A stretch of 64,000 nucleotides of DNA, from the NCBI GenBank assembly GCA_963767475.1, contig CAVYEI010000005.1:434001-498000 (forward strand). Reading direction: 5' to 3'. Below are positions 15,554 to 24,637 of the stretch, piece after piece. Under the pieces are notes generated by a model. The model ran no database searches, was not told the origin of the DNA, and saw only the letters and a program-made list of their open reading frames with translations. Position 1 is the first letter of the stretch; the number at the start of each line of letters is the position of its first letter. Made by a program: the position numbers and the translations under genes. Source of the DNA: WHSW01 sp963767475 (GTDB lineage Bacteria; Actinomycetota; Thermoleophilia; Solirubrobacterales; 70-9).

Positions 15554-16254
15554 CCGACCCCGATCTTCGCCAGAGCACCCCCGCCGGCGCCGGCAATGGC
15601 ACCCCGGGCGATGCGCAGGAGCCCGCCCTCGGCGAGGGCGACCGGCTCTCGCTCGGCGTCGCCGCGCGCCTCTCGCGCTATCTCCAGGTCCTGATCCAAG
15701 CCCGGAAGATGGGGCGCGAGACGATCTCCTCCCAGGAGCTGGCCGAGTACACGCACATCAACTCGACCCAGATCCGTCGCGACCTCTCCGGCTTCGGCAA
15801 GTTCGGCAAGCGCGGCGTCGGCTACCGGGTCGAGTCGCTGGTCGGCGAGATCCGCAAGATCCTCCACACCTCCGGCCAGCACAACATCGCCCTCTTCGGT
15901 GCCGGCAACCTCGGCCAGGCGATCGCGAGCTCAGACATCTTCGCCGACCACGGCTTCCGGATCGTGGCGATCTTCGACGCCGACCAGAAGCTGGTCGGCT
16001 CCGAGCATGGCGGGGTGCCGGTGCGGGCGCTGGCCGAGCTCCAGCATGTGGTCAGCGAGGAGGAGGTGGTGGTCGGTGTGCTCGCGGTTCCGGCGAGCGC
16101 CGCCCAGGAGGTCGCCGACCAGCTGGTCGAGGCGGGCGTGAAGATCATCTTCAACTACTCCGAGCAGCTGCTGCAGGTGCCGCCCGAGGTCACCGTCCAC
16201 ACCTCGAGCCCCGCGGTCGACCTGCTCTACGCGCTCTATTTCTACCTGGCCTAG
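15550..16254 (+). CDS. rex: Redox-sensing transcriptional repressor Rex
   Basis: 234 residues from GTG 15550 (GTGA overlap). An N-terminal winged helix includes ISSQELAEYTHINSTQIRRDLSGFGKFGKRGVGY, cut here as residues about 57-92. The Rossmann domain has ALFGAGNLGQAIASS, which binds NAD(H). The C-terminal helix is domain-swapped in family members (AVDLLYALYFYLA). Rex senses the NADH/NAD+ ratio and represses respiratory and fermentative genes. I saw no Rex operator (TTGTGAA-type palindrome) in the window. The long N-terminal Pro/Gly-rich tail is typical of actinobacteria. Confidence 0.95.
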   Translation: MTDPDLRQSTPAGAGNGTPGDAQEPALGEGDRLSLGVAARLSRYLQVLIQARKMGRETISSQELAEYTHINSTQIRRDLSGFGKFGKRGVGYRVESLVGEIRKILHTSGQHNIALFGAGNLGQAIASSDIFADHGFRIVAIFDADQKLVGSEHGGVPVRALAELQHVVSEEEVVVGVLAVPASAAQEVADQLVEAGVKIIFNYSEQLLQVPPEVTVHTSSPAVDLLYALYFYLA

Positions 16255-16259
16255 CGCTG

Positions 16260-17432
16260 GTGGCGGGCGGGATCGATCGCTCCCGGAGTCTCGACCTCGC
16301 GCATACGCGCGAGGTGTTCGAGGACTCGCAGGACTTCACCATCGGGCTCGAGGAGGAGTTCGCGCTCGTCGACCCCGACAGCCTCGAGCTCGTACACCGG
16401 TTCGAGGAGCTGCGCGATGCCTGCGCCGGGGACGAGGTGCTCGCCGAGTCGGTCGCCGGCGAGCTGATCGACACCGAGATCGAGATTCGCTCCGGCCGGG
16501 CCGAGAGCTTCGGCGAGGCGGTCGAGTTGCAGGCCGAGCGCCGCCGGCGGCTGTTCGACCAGGCGGAGGGGCTCCGGATCGCGCTGGCCGCCACCGGCAC
16601 CCATCCCTGGGCCAACTACCTCGACCAGCAGATCATCGACACCGTCCACTACAGCCGGCTGCGCGACGAGCTGCGCTGGGTCGCGCAGCGAAACAACACC
16701 TGGAGTCAGCACGTGCATGTCGGCATCCGTGGCGCCGACCGGGCGATCGCGATCTGCGATCACCTGCGCGGACTGCTGCCGCCGCTGCTGGCTCTCTCGG
16801 CCAACTCCCCGTTCCTCGACGGCGAGGACACGGGGCTGCACTCGGTGCGCACCGAGATCTTCACCCGCACCTTTCCCCGCTGCGGCGTGCACGAGCCGTG
16901 GGGTGATTGGGCCACGTACGCCGATTTCATCGACCTGCTGGCCGAGGCCGGGAGGATCGTCGAGTCGACGCAGCTCTGGTGGAGCGTGCGCCCGCACCAC
17001 GCCTTCGGCACCGTCGAGCTGCGGATCTGCGACGCCCAGACCCGCGGCGACGAGGCCTTCGACCTGGCGGCCGTGATCACCGCCTGCATCGCCCAGTCGG
17101 CGCTCGATTACGACGACGGCCGGCTGCCGGCGCCGTTGCGCCAGCGAGAGGTCGAGGAGAACCTCTGGCTGGCCATCCGCCATGGCCTCGACGGGACCCA
17201 GCTCGACTTCGAGCGCCGCGAGGAGGTGGCGACGCGGGCGGCGCTCGAGCGGCTGCTCGAGTGGGCGCAGCCGGCCGCCGCCGCGCTCGGCCTCGAGCTC
17301 GCGCTGCCGGAGCTCAACGGCGCCCAGCGGGCCCGAGAGGCGCTGGAGGGAGGCATGCGCCTCGCCGACGTCTACCGCGAGTCGGTGGCTGAGACCCGGC
17401 GCACCTACGTACCAGAGCCGGCCGCCCGCTGA
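16260..17432 (+). CDS. Carboxylate-amine ligase, glutamate-cysteine ligase family 2 (YbdK-like)
   Basis: 390 residues from GTG 16260, 5 nt after the rex stop. The N-terminus DFTIGLEEEFALVDPDSLELV and the later TWSQHVHVGI, LLALSANSPFLDGEDTG and FGTVELRICDAQT are characteristic of GCS2 enzymes, including the acidic metal ligands EEEF. Family members make gamma-glutamylcysteine or have weak ligase activity of unclear physiological role; in actinobacteria the true mycothiol path does not need it. It ends the plus-strand run and converges with the protease gene. Confidence 0.9.
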   Translation: MAGGIDRSRSLDLAHTREVFEDSQDFTIGLEEEFALVDPDSLELVHRFEELRDACAGDEVLAESVAGELIDTEIEIRSGRAESFGEAVELQAERRRRLFDQAEGLRIALAATGTHPWANYLDQQIIDTVHYSRLRDELRWVAQRNNTWSQHVHVGIRGADRAIAICDHLRGLLPPLLALSANSPFLDGEDTGLHSVRTEIFTRTFPRCGVHEPWGDWATYADFIDLLAEAGRIVESTQLWWSVRPHHAFGTVELRICDAQTRGDEAFDLAAVITACIAQSALDYDDGRLPAPLRQREVEENLWLAIRHGLDGTQLDFERREEVATRAALERLLEWAQPAAAALGLELALPELNGAQRAREALEGGMRLADVYRESVAETRRTYVPEPAAR

Positions 17433-17436
17433 GCCC

Positions 17437-19845
17437 CTAGATCACCTTCCACTTGTAGGTGACCTTGCCGACATTGCCGGCGGCGTCGGTCGCCTCAATC
17501 TGGAGCTTGTGCTTGCCGGGCTTGGCCTTGAACTTGGCCGGGCTCGAACAGGGTTTGAAGCCGGCCTTGTCGAGCTTGCAGCTGAACGTCGCGCCGGCCT
17601 CGGAGGCGGAGAACTTGAACTTCGCCTTCCTCTTGGTCGACTTCTTCTTCGGCCCCTTGTTGATGTTCACGTTCGGCGCAGTCGTGTCGACGGTGACCGA
17701 GGCCGAGGCGGAGCCGTTGGCGTTGAAGTAGTCGGTGGCGCCGATCGCCACCGTGTGGGCCCCGTCGGCCAACGTGGGGGTGGTGAACGGTGAGCTGCAA
17801 GCCTGCGCGGCACCGCCGTCGATCGAGCAGGTGACGGCCTTCGGATCGGCCGGGGAGATCGCGAAGCCGAGCGTCGGTGTGCTGTCGGAGGTCAGTCCCG
17901 TGCCGCCCTGGACCGTGATCGCGGGGGCCGCCGGCGGGGCGGAGGCGATCGCGGCCTGCGCATCGATCAAGCCGCTGCCGACGACGTTGGGCCCGAGGAC
18001 CCCAACGGGGACGGCGGTGTTGCGCTGCGCTGCCTTCACCTGGGTCAGGGTCAGGGTCGGGTTGGCCTCCAGCTGCAGCGCGCCGACCGCCGCCGCGTGC
18101 GGCGCCGCGGCCGAGGTGCCTTTGAAGCGGTTGCCGGAGCCGAAGAAGGTGTTGATCCCGCCATCCGTGGCGGCGACATCCGGCTTGCTCAGTACCTGCG
18201 GCGCCCCCAGCGCCGGCGCAGCGGTCGTCCCGTTGTCGGGACCGAACAGCAGCGTTACCGGTCCACGAGAGGAGAAGGGCTCGACGATTGCGCTGTTGTC
18301 GAACGGGACCGCCCCCAGGGTCTGCGCGGTCTCGGCCCCGTTGTGACCGTAGATCGTCGGGCCGGAGACGTCGGGGGTGGTGATCGCCTGTCCGAGCGAG
18401 GTGATCGTGTTGGCGCCGTTGTCGTTAGAGACGAGCTTCAGCCGCGGCGTGCCGGTGCCCGCGTAGCGGCGAATCACGATCTGGCGGCCTCCCGCGCCGC
18501 CGACGGTGAAGGCGGCGAACTCCGTCGGATCCTGTGAGACGAGGTTGTCCTCCTTGCCGAAGGCGCTGATCGTTCCCGACGTGTTCGGGTTGAAGGCGTA
18601 AACGTCGAAGTCGTCGCTGACTCCGAACCGTGCTTCCGCCCACGCGAGGCTGAGCCGGAACGGGGTGCCCGCGGCGACGTTGACGTCGAGCGTGTTGTCA
18701 ACCCCGGCGCCAGGGTCGAAGTCCATGCAGCTGTCGGCGCCACCGGCTCGGTCGGCGAGCACCGGTGCCGGGCAGGTGGTCGAGCGATAGCCGTCCACGG
18801 CCTCGTAGGAGTTGATCCCGAGGCCGTTGTTGTTGAACGCCATCGTGAAGTAGCTGACCCCCTGGGCGGTGACGTCGTTGATCGCCTTGGCGATCACGCC
18901 GTCCTGGTACATCGGCTCGCGGAAGTAGATGATGTCGTCGGTGATCACCTTGGCGCCGCTGGCGGCGAGGGCGCGGATGTTGTCGGCGAATACGGTCTGG
19001 CCGCCGATCGCGGTTGCGAACGCCAGCGGTGAGCCAGGCGCCAGGTCATGGACGATCTGCAACATCGCCCGGCCCTCGTCGGTTTGCGGCCCGGGGGCAT
19101 CGGCGAGGTTCTCGACCGCGGTCGTGCGGCCGCACGGGTTGCCAGGTCCGGGCAGGTCGCCCGTGGCGATGTCATCCGAGGCGCTGAGGCCCGTCGCCTT
19201 GGTGTCGAACGAGTCGGACAAGACTCCGACCTTGACGCCTGTGCCGTCGACGTCGAATTGGGTCCTGGCGGCGCCGGCCTTGAGCTGGGTGTTGCCCTCG
19301 GTAACTACTCCGGTGCCGCAGGTGTTGATCGAGCCGGAGCCGGCATCGTCCTTGCCGACGGAGCCGGTCATCGGGGTGATCTGCTCGCCGACCCATTCGA
19401 CTCCAGGCGCTCTGGCCAGCTCGCCCAGCTCGCGCTCGTCGACCGCGGCAGTGATCGTGGCGTAGCGCGGGCTGACTCCGAGGATCTCGGCGCCGGCATC
19501 GCGCAGGCCGGTGGTGCGGGCCGAGGCCTTGCCGTTGACTCGAACCTCGACCACGAGCGAGTCGCCATCACGCAGGAGGCTGCCAGCGCCGTGCGCGAGC
19601 AGCGAAACGGCATCGCCCTGCTCAGCCGGAGTCGCCGAGCGAAGCTCGGGACTACTGAGCTCCTGCAATCGCCAGGAGAGGGGAGCGGGAGAGTCCGCGG
19701 CGACGCCGGAAGCCGTCGATACGAGCCCGACAACGATCCCTGCGACCAACGAGATAAACCCTGCGCGCACCCTTGACCTCCGTCCCTCGATTCCGCCAAA
19801 CAACCTCCGGCGCCGCCGTTTCTTATACCGTCGCTTCGTCGACAC
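17437..19845 (-). CDS. Secreted subtilase (S8)-type protease with Glu in place of the active-site His motif
   Basis: 802 residues. A very basic N-terminus (KRRYKKRRRRR) precedes a membrane-spanning signal ending SGVAA. The protease domain shows the Asp motif VGVLSDSFDT (Asp211), oxyanion-type FNNNG near 340 and the Ser motif GTSAAAPHAAAVGAL (Ser578). The place where HGT should be reads TDEGRAMLQIVHD, giving Glu257 rather than His. Between Asn and Ser there is a beta-sandwich insert (360-470). The C-terminus has two Ig-like domains, the last being lysine-rich with CKLDKAGFKPCSSP. Probably extracellular or wall-associated. No propeptide inhibitor domain is evident. Confidence 0.85.
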   Translation of the reverse strand: MSTKRRYKKRRRRRLFGGIEGRRSRVRAGFISLVAGIVVGLVSTASGVAADSPAPLSWRLQELSSPELRSATPAEQGDAVSLLAHGAGSLLRDGDSLVVEVRVNGKASARTTGLRDAGAEILGVSPRYATITAAVDERELGELARAPGVEWVGEQITPMTGSVGKDDAGSGSINTCGTGVVTEGNTQLKAGAARTQFDVDGTGVKVGVLSDSFDTKATGLSASDDIATGDLPGPGNPCGRTTAVENLADAPGPQTDEGRAMLQIVHDLAPGSPLAFATAIGGQTVFADNIRALAASGAKVITDDIIYFREPMYQDGVIAKAINDVTAQGVSYFTMAFNNNGLGINSYEAVDGYRSTTCPAPVLADRAGGADSCMDFDPGAGVDNTLDVNVAAGTPFRLSLAWAEARFGVSDDFDVYAFNPNTSGTISAFGKEDNLVSQDPTEFAAFTVGGAGGRQIVIRRYAGTGTPRLKLVSNDNGANTITSLGQAITTPDVSGPTIYGHNGAETAQTLGAVPFDNSAIVEPFSSRGPVTLLFGPDNGTTAAPALGAPQVLSKPDVAATDGGINTFFGSGNRFKGTSAAAPHAAAVGALQLEANPTLTLTQVKAAQRNTAVPVGVLGPNVVGSGLIDAQAAIASAPPAAPAITVQGGTGLTSDSTPTLGFAISPADPKAVTCSIDGGAAQACSSPFTTPTLADGAHTVAIGATDYFNANGSASASVTVDTTAPNVNINKGPKKKSTKRKAKFKFSASEAGATFSCKLDKAGFKPCSSPAKFKAKPGKHKLQIEATDAAGNVGKVTYKWKVI

Positions 19846-19866
19846 CGCAAGCTGGCGCTGAAGAAC

Positions 19867-20292
19867 TTGAACGATTCCGACCCACAGGCGAGCTCAGCAG
19901 AGCCGCCGGCGCCCGACCAGGAGGAGCTACAGCGCCGGCTCGAGGAGCAGCTGCGCCAGCTCCGGGTCCAGGACCTCGTCCTGGAGAGCGTCGCCAGCAT
20001 CCTCAACCTCTCGGCGCGGCGAATCGCCAAGGAGGACGAGCGTGACCTCGAACAGGGACGGATCGGGATCGAGGCCGTCCGGGCGCTGCTCCCGCTGCTC
20101 GAGGAGGGCCCGCGTGACCAGGTCCGCGAGGCGCTTTCGCAGGTGCAGATGCTCTACGTGCGGGAGACCCAGGGCGACGGTGAGCCGCCCGCGGGCGGCG
20201 GCTCGGAGCCCGGGCCGGGCCCGTCTACGCCAGGCTCCGAGGGCAAAGGACCGGAGCCGCCGCCGCGTCTGTGGACCCCTGGCTCGTCCTGA
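19867..20292 (+). CDS. Small charged helical protein (DUF1844-like, tentative)
   Basis: 141 residues from TTG 19867. The central segment is helical and well structured (RVQDLVLESVASILNLSARRIAKEDERDLEQGRIGIEAVRA, here about residues 35-75), flanked by Pro/Gly/Ser-rich disordered ends. It resembles short actinobacterial proteins annotated DUF1844, but I am not certain. No signal peptide. It stands alone upstream of hppA with a hairpin between them. Function unknown. Confidence 0.65.
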   Translation: MNDSDPQASSAEPPAPDQEELQRRLEEQLRQLRVQDLVLESVASILNLSARRIAKEDERDLEQGRIGIEAVRALLPLLEEGPRDQVREALSQVQMLYVRETQGDGEPPAGGGSEPGPGPSTPGSEGKGPEPPPRLWTPGSS

Positions 20293-20324
20293 ATCCGGCT
20301 CGTTGGCTACAGTACGCGCGCCTC

Positions 20325-20347
20325 GCGGCCGGAGCATCCCCGGCCGC
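20325..20347 (+). terminator. Hairpin between the helical protein gene and hppA
   Basis: Perfect arms GCGGCCGG (20325-20332) and CCGGCCGC (20340-20347) enclose a 7-base loop; TTCTGACT follows. It may be a weak terminator for the upstream gene, or lie in the hppA leader, because TACAGT about 15 nt before it could be a -10. Confidence 0.45.
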
Positions 20348-20381
20348 TTCTGACTGAATAGACCCCTACGGAGGACCTGTC

Positions 20382-22460
20382 TTGACCGATTTCCTGACCG
20401 ACTACGGCATCCTGATCGCGCTCGTTTGCGCAGGTGCCGCGGTGCTCTACGGCGCGCTCGTGACCCAGCGGCTGCTCAACCGATCGGCCGGCAACGAGCG
20501 CATGCAGGAGATCTCCGGCGCCGTGCAGGAGGGGGCCAAGGCCTACCTCAACCGCCAGTACCTGATCATCGCGCTCGTCGCCATCCCTCTCGTGATCCTG
20601 ATCGCGATCCTCCAGAACGTCCCGACCGCGATCGGCTTCGTGATCGGCGGCGTGCTCTCCGGTGCCGCCGGCTTCATCGGCATGAACCTCTCGGTGCGCG
20701 CCAACGCTCGCGTCGCCGAGGCGGCTCGCGGCGGCGTCCCGCCGGCGCTCGACGTCGCCTTCAAGGGCGGTTCGGTGACCGGTCTGCTGGTCGTCGGCCT
20801 GGCGCTGCTCGGCGTCGCCGGCTACTTCGGCGTCCTGGTCGCAACCGACCACACCGACAAGGAGGCCGTCGACGCGCTGATCGGACTGGGCTTCGGTGGA
20901 TCGCTGATCTCGGTATTCGCCAGGCTCGGAGGCGGGATCTTCACCAAGGCGGCCGATGTCGGCGCCGACCTCGTCGGCAAGGTCGAGGCCGGGATTCCCG
21001 AGGACGACCCCCGCAACCCGGCCGTGATCGCCGACAACGTCGGCGACAACGTCGGCGACTGCGCCGGGATGGCCGCCGACCTGTTCGAGACCTACGCCGT
21101 GACCACGGTCGCGGTGATGCTGCTCGGCGTGCTCACCTTCGCTGAGGATTTCGCCCGCGAGGTGGCGCTCTACCCGCTGATCCTCGGCGCCGTCGCGATC
21201 CTCGCCTCGATCGTCGGTGCGCTGGCGGTGCGGACGAGCACCGACCGGGTCGAGGGCGCCTTGTACAGGGGCCTGCTGATCTCGGCGGTGATCTGCGCCG
21301 CGGCCTTCTACCCGATCACCGATTGGCTGATGAGCGATCCGCTCTCGCTCGGGATCGAGGATCCCGGCAGCGCCCTGTTCGGCGCCTCGGTGACCGATCT
21401 CTGGCTCTGCGGGCTGATCGGCCTGATCGTCACCGGCGGCCTGTTCGTGATCACCGACTACTACACCTCGACCCGCTTCCGTCCGGTGAAGACGATCAGC
21501 CAGGCCTCGGTCACCGGCCACGCGACCAACATCATCCAGGGGCTCGCGCAGGGCTTTCAGTCCGCCGTCGCACCGGCGCTGCTGATCGCGCTGGCGATCT
21601 TCGGCGCCAACGAGCTCGCCGGGATCTACGGGATCGCGATCGCGGTCACCGCCCAGCTCTCCCTCTGCGGCCTGATCGTGGCGCTCGACGCCTTCGGCCC
21701 GATCACCGACAACGCCGGCGGGATCGCCGAGATGGCAGAGCTGCCGGAGTCGGTGCGCAACGTCACCGACCCTCTGGACGCGGTCGGCAACACGACCAAG
21801 GCGGTGACCAAGGGCTACGCGATCGGCTCCGCGGCGCTCGCCGCTCTGGTGCTGTTCGCGGCCTTCGAGATCGAGCTCGCGGCGGAGCCGGGTGGTGAGG
21901 GCCTGGTGTTCTCGATCTCAGATCCGGCCGTGCTCATCGGCCTGCTGGTCGGCGGGATGATGGTCTACCTGTTCGCCTCGTTTGCGATCGAGGCCGTCGG
22001 CCGCGCCGCCGCCCAGGTGGTGGAACAGGTGCGCAAGCAGTTCCGCGAGCACCCGGGGATCATGGAGGGCACCGAGAAGCCCGACTACGCCGACACGGTC
22101 AGCATCGTCACCGCGGCCGCGCAGCGCGAGATGATCCTGCCCTCGCTGATCCCGATCGTCGTTCCGGTGATCGTCGGGATCATCAGCGTCAAGGCGCTAG
22201 GCGGCCTGCTGATCGGGGTGATCGTGGTCGGCCTGTTCATGGCCCTCTCGATGACCGCCGGCGGCGGCGCCTGGGACAACGCGAAAAAGCTGATCGAGGA
22301 CGGCGCCTTCGGCGGCAAGGGCTCCGAGGCCCATGCGGCCTCGGTCACCGGCGACACCGTCGGCGATCCCTACAAGGACACCGCCGGCCCGGCGATCAAC
22401 CCGATGATCAAGGTCGCCAACATCGTCGCCATCCTGATCATCCCGATCGTGCACTTCTAG
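20382..22460 (+). CDS. hppA: K+-independent proton-translocating membrane pyrophosphatase
   Basis: 692 residues from TTG 20382, with GGAGG well placed upstream. It couples pyrophosphate hydrolysis to H+ pumping across the cytoplasmic membrane. About 16 membrane helices are visible. Catalytic acidic loops are present: GGGIFTKAADVGADLVGKVE, DDPRNPAVIADNVGDNVGD and TAGPAINPMIK. The diagnostic site reads GNTTKAVTKG; Lys at this place marks the K+-independent class, whereas K+-dependent enzymes have Ala (GNTTAA). It probably recovers energy from PPi made in biosynthesis. It stands alone and converges with the next gene. Confidence 0.95.
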   Translation: MTDFLTDYGILIALVCAGAAVLYGALVTQRLLNRSAGNERMQEISGAVQEGAKAYLNRQYLIIALVAIPLVILIAILQNVPTAIGFVIGGVLSGAAGFIGMNLSVRANARVAEAARGGVPPALDVAFKGGSVTGLLVVGLALLGVAGYFGVLVATDHTDKEAVDALIGLGFGGSLISVFARLGGGIFTKAADVGADLVGKVEAGIPEDDPRNPAVIADNVGDNVGDCAGMAADLFETYAVTTVAVMLLGVLTFAEDFAREVALYPLILGAVAILASIVGALAVRTSTDRVEGALYRGLLISAVICAAAFYPITDWLMSDPLSLGIEDPGSALFGASVTDLWLCGLIGLIVTGGLFVITDYYTSTRFRPVKTISQASVTGHATNIIQGLAQGFQSAVAPALLIALAIFGANELAGIYGIAIAVTAQLSLCGLIVALDAFGPITDNAGGIAEMAELPESVRNVTDPLDAVGNTTKAVTKGYAIGSAALAALVLFAAFEIELAAEPGGEGLVFSISDPAVLIGLLVGGMMVYLFASFAIEAVGRAAAQVVEQVRKQFREHPGIMEGTEKPDYADTVSIVTAAAQREMILPSLIPIVVPVIVGIISVKALGGLLIGVIVVGLFMALSMTAGGGAWDNAKKLIEDGAFGGKGSEAHAASVTGDTVGDPYKDTAGPAINPMIKVANIVAILIIPIVHF

Positions 22461-22468
22461 AAACTCGG

Positions 22469-24052
22469 CTACCGGCGCCGCTTCTTCCGCTTCTTCACCT
22501 TCACCTTCTTCGCCGCCGACTCGGCGGCGGCGCAGGTGGAGGTGGCGGCGACCACCGCGCGGTAGTCGGCCGTCTTCTTGACCTTCTGCTTGCTGGAGAA
22601 GCGGCCCGCCGCATCGGTGGTCAGCTGCGAGCGGGTGGTGAACGACCGGTCCCGCTTGCCCTTGCGCTGCAGCTCCACCGTCTGACCCGACTCGCAGCCG
22701 GCGACGTCCGCAGGCGCGCTCAGATCGCCCGACAGCGTCACCTTCTTGCCTTTCTTCAGCTTCGACTTCGAAGCGGCGAGCGTGATCGTCCGTGCGGCCG
22801 GCCCGCTCCCGCCCCCGGGTCCGGGCGCGCTCCCGGCACAGCTGGAGCCGCTCGCCTCGCGGGAGAAGGTCGCCACGGCGTCGTCGAACTCCCCGGTCAC
22901 GTAGACGCTGGCGCTGTTCGGCGAGGCCGTGACCCCGACGCTCTGGTCGATGCCGTCGACACCGGCGACGCCGTCCTTGTCCTGCTCGACGAAGCTGAGC
23001 GCGCCGGTGCCGGCGTCGCGCGACAGGGTCACGACCGCGTCGTCGACCGCGCTCGCCACGTAGACGTGCCCGCAGTCGGGCGAGGTGGCGACGTCACGGG
23101 CGCCGTTGAGGCCGTCGACGCCGCCGACGCCGTCCTTGTCCTGCTCGACGAAGCTGAGCGCGCCGGTGCCCGGATCGCGCGAGAAGGTGGCGACGTCGTC
23201 GCCGCTCTCGGCCGCCACGTAGACGTTCGACCCGCCACCGTCGATGGCGACGCCGCGCGCGCAGGCGAGGCCGTCGACGCCGGCGACGCCCTGCTTCTCC
23301 TGCTCGACGAAGGTGAGCGCTCCGGTACCCGGGTCGCGGGAGAAGGTGACCACGGCGCTGTCGCCGCAGCTGGCGACGTAGACGTTGGCGCCGGTGCCCG
23401 GGGAGACCGCGACCCCGGTCGCCGTTCCGAGGCCGTCGACGCCGGCGACGCCGTCCTTGTCCTGCTCGACGAAGCTGAGCGCGCCGGTGCCCGGATCGCG
23501 CGAGAACGTGGCCACCGCACTGTCCGCGTCGCCGGCGACGTAGACGTGGGCGCCGTCCGGGGAGACGCTGACCCCCCAGGCCCCGGCGATGCCGTCGACG
23601 CCGCCGACGCCGTCCTTGTCCTGCTCGACGAAGCTGAGCGCGCCGGTGCCCGGATCGCGCGAGAAGGTGGCCACGGCGCCGTCGCTATGGCCGGTGACGT
23701 AGACGGTGGCGCCGTTCGGGGAGACCGTCACCCCGCGGGCTCCGCCGATCCCGTCGACGCCGGAGGCGCCGTCGACGTCCTGCTCGACGAAGGTGAGTGC
23801 GCCCGTGCCCGGATCGCGCGAGAACGTCGCCACGGCGTTGGAGCCGGTGCCGACGGCGTAGACGCTGGCCCCGTTCGGGGAGACGGCGACGTCGATCGCC
23901 CCGTTGAGGCCGCCGACGCCGGCCACTCCCTCCTTGTCCTGCTCGACGAAGGTGAGCGAGCCCGAAACGGCCAGGGCGACCCCGGTGAAGACCGCGAAGC
24001 CGATCGCAACCGCCGAAACCGTGCTTCCGATCCGCCGCTTTCCAACTCGCAT
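22469..24052 (-). CDS. Secreted seven-repeat beta-propeller with lysine-rich tail
   Basis: 527 residues from ATG 24052, preceded by an excellent AAGGAGG. The signal sequence is a basic start plus a hydrophobic segment to about residue 31. Seven nearly identical repeats of about 53 residues follow (GALSFVEQDKDGVAG, a VSP(N/D)G-xxVYV strand pair, then VATFSRDPGTG). Seven repeats suit one seven-bladed propeller, similar in style to lactonase or YVTN proteins. The C-terminus is an Ig-like domain (TITLAASKSKLKKGKKVTLSG) ending KKVKVKKRKKRRR. No catalytic residues of 6-phosphogluconolactonase are evident. Extracellular role unknown. Confidence 0.83.
   Translation of the reverse strand: MRVGKRRIGSTVSAVAIGFAVFTGVALAVSGSLTFVEQDKEGVAGVGGLNGAIDVAVSPNGASVYAVGTGSNAVATFSRDPGTGALTFVEQDVDGASGVDGIGGARGVTVSPNGATVYVTGHSDGAVATFSRDPGTGALSFVEQDKDGVGGVDGIAGAWGVSVSPDGAHVYVAGDADSAVATFSRDPGTGALSFVEQDKDGVAGVDGLGTATGVAVSPGTGANVYVASCGDSAVVTFSRDPGTGALTFVEQEKQGVAGVDGLACARGVAIDGGGSNVYVAAESGDDVATFSRDPGTGALSFVEQDKDGVGGVDGLNGARDVATSPDCGHVYVASAVDDAVVTLSRDAGTGALSFVEQDKDGVAGVDGIDQSVGVTASPNSASVYVTGEFDDAVATFSREASGSSCAGSAPGPGGGSGPAARTITLAASKSKLKKGKKVTLSGDLSAPADVAGCESGQTVELQRKGKRDRSFTTRSQLTTDAAGRFSSKQKVKKTADYRAVVAATSTCAAAESAAKKVKVKKRKKRRR
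22855..23956 (-). repeat. Seven tandem coding repeats of about 159 bases
   Basis: The coding repeats of the propeller protein are also highly alike at the DNA level; blocks such as GACGAAGCTGAGCGCGCCGG recur at near-equal spacing of about 150-165 bases. This implies recent amplification or gene conversion between blades, and copy number could vary between strains. Confidence 0.75.
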
Positions 24053-24159
24053 CGCTGCCTCCTTGCCGGGTGGTGCCGTGGCACGGTCGCGCCACGCCTG
24101 CGGAGATTCCCGGCCGGGCGTCCAACCAGCGTCCAATCGCGGCGGCTGGAGTCGGGTTC

Positions 24160-24603
24160 GTGGAGCCGCCGGCCGCAGGCCACAAGCTCGACCCCGACGA
24201 TGGGGAGCGCCTCAGCTTCAGTGGCGCCGAGTTCGTAATCCGGGCGTCGGCGCAGAGCACCGGCGGCGCCTTCAGCATCGTCGAGGAGATCGACCCGCTG
24301 GACACGCCCCTGCACGTGCACGAAAACGAGGATGAGCTGTTCTACGTGCTCGAGGGCGAGCACGCCTTCCAGTGCGGCGAGGACGAGTTCGAGGTCGGGC
24401 CCGGCGGGCTGGTGTTCGCGCCGCGGCGCATTCCGCATGCCCAGCGCAGGAAGGTCCCGCGCACGGGGCGGATCCTGACGATGATCTCGCCGGCGGGGTT
24501 CGAGGGCTTCTTCCGCGAGCTTGCGGCGGCCGAGTGCGACGGTTCGCTCGGCCCGGAGGTCTACGCGTGGGCTTCCGAGAACTACTCGATCACCTGGCTT
24601 TAG
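24160..24603 (+). CDS. Cupin-domain protein
   Basis: 147 residues from GTG 24160, with GGAG at a suitable distance; the frame is also open from GTG 24070, which lies inside the divergent promoter region. Cupin motif 1 reads PLHVHENEDELFYVLEGE and motif 2 reads GPGGLVFAPRRIPHAQR, giving the His/Glu/His metal ligands. The C-terminus continues FEGFFRELAAAE, as in small quercetinase-like or polyketide-type cupins. Single domain, cytoplasmic. The substrate cannot be told. It is divergent from the propeller gene. Confidence 0.82.
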   Translation: MEPPAAGHKLDPDDGERLSFSGAEFVIRASAQSTGGAFSIVEEIDPLDTPLHVHENEDELFYVLEGEHAFQCGEDEFEVGPGGLVFAPRRIPHAQRRKVPRTGRILTMISPAGFEGFFRELAAAECDGSLGPEVYAWASENYSITWL

Positions 24604-24637
24604 CGGGCTCCGACGGTCGGCTGGGTCGCGGGAAACC

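Noticed and set aside
15550..16254. A Rex operator somewhere in the window
   Set aside because: I found no TTGTGAA-N4-TTCACAA-type palindrome upstream of any gene here, so Rex targets must lie elsewhere.
14697..17432. A 911-residue fusion ending in the glutamate-cysteine ligase-like enzyme
   Set aside because: The upstream two-thirds is an out-of-frame reading of tsaD, the glutaredoxin-like gene and rex. GTG 16260 gives the normal family length.
22855..23956. CRISPR-like regular repeats
   Set aside because: The units are about 159 bases, encode propeller blades in frame throughout, and have no unique spacers or cas genes nearby.
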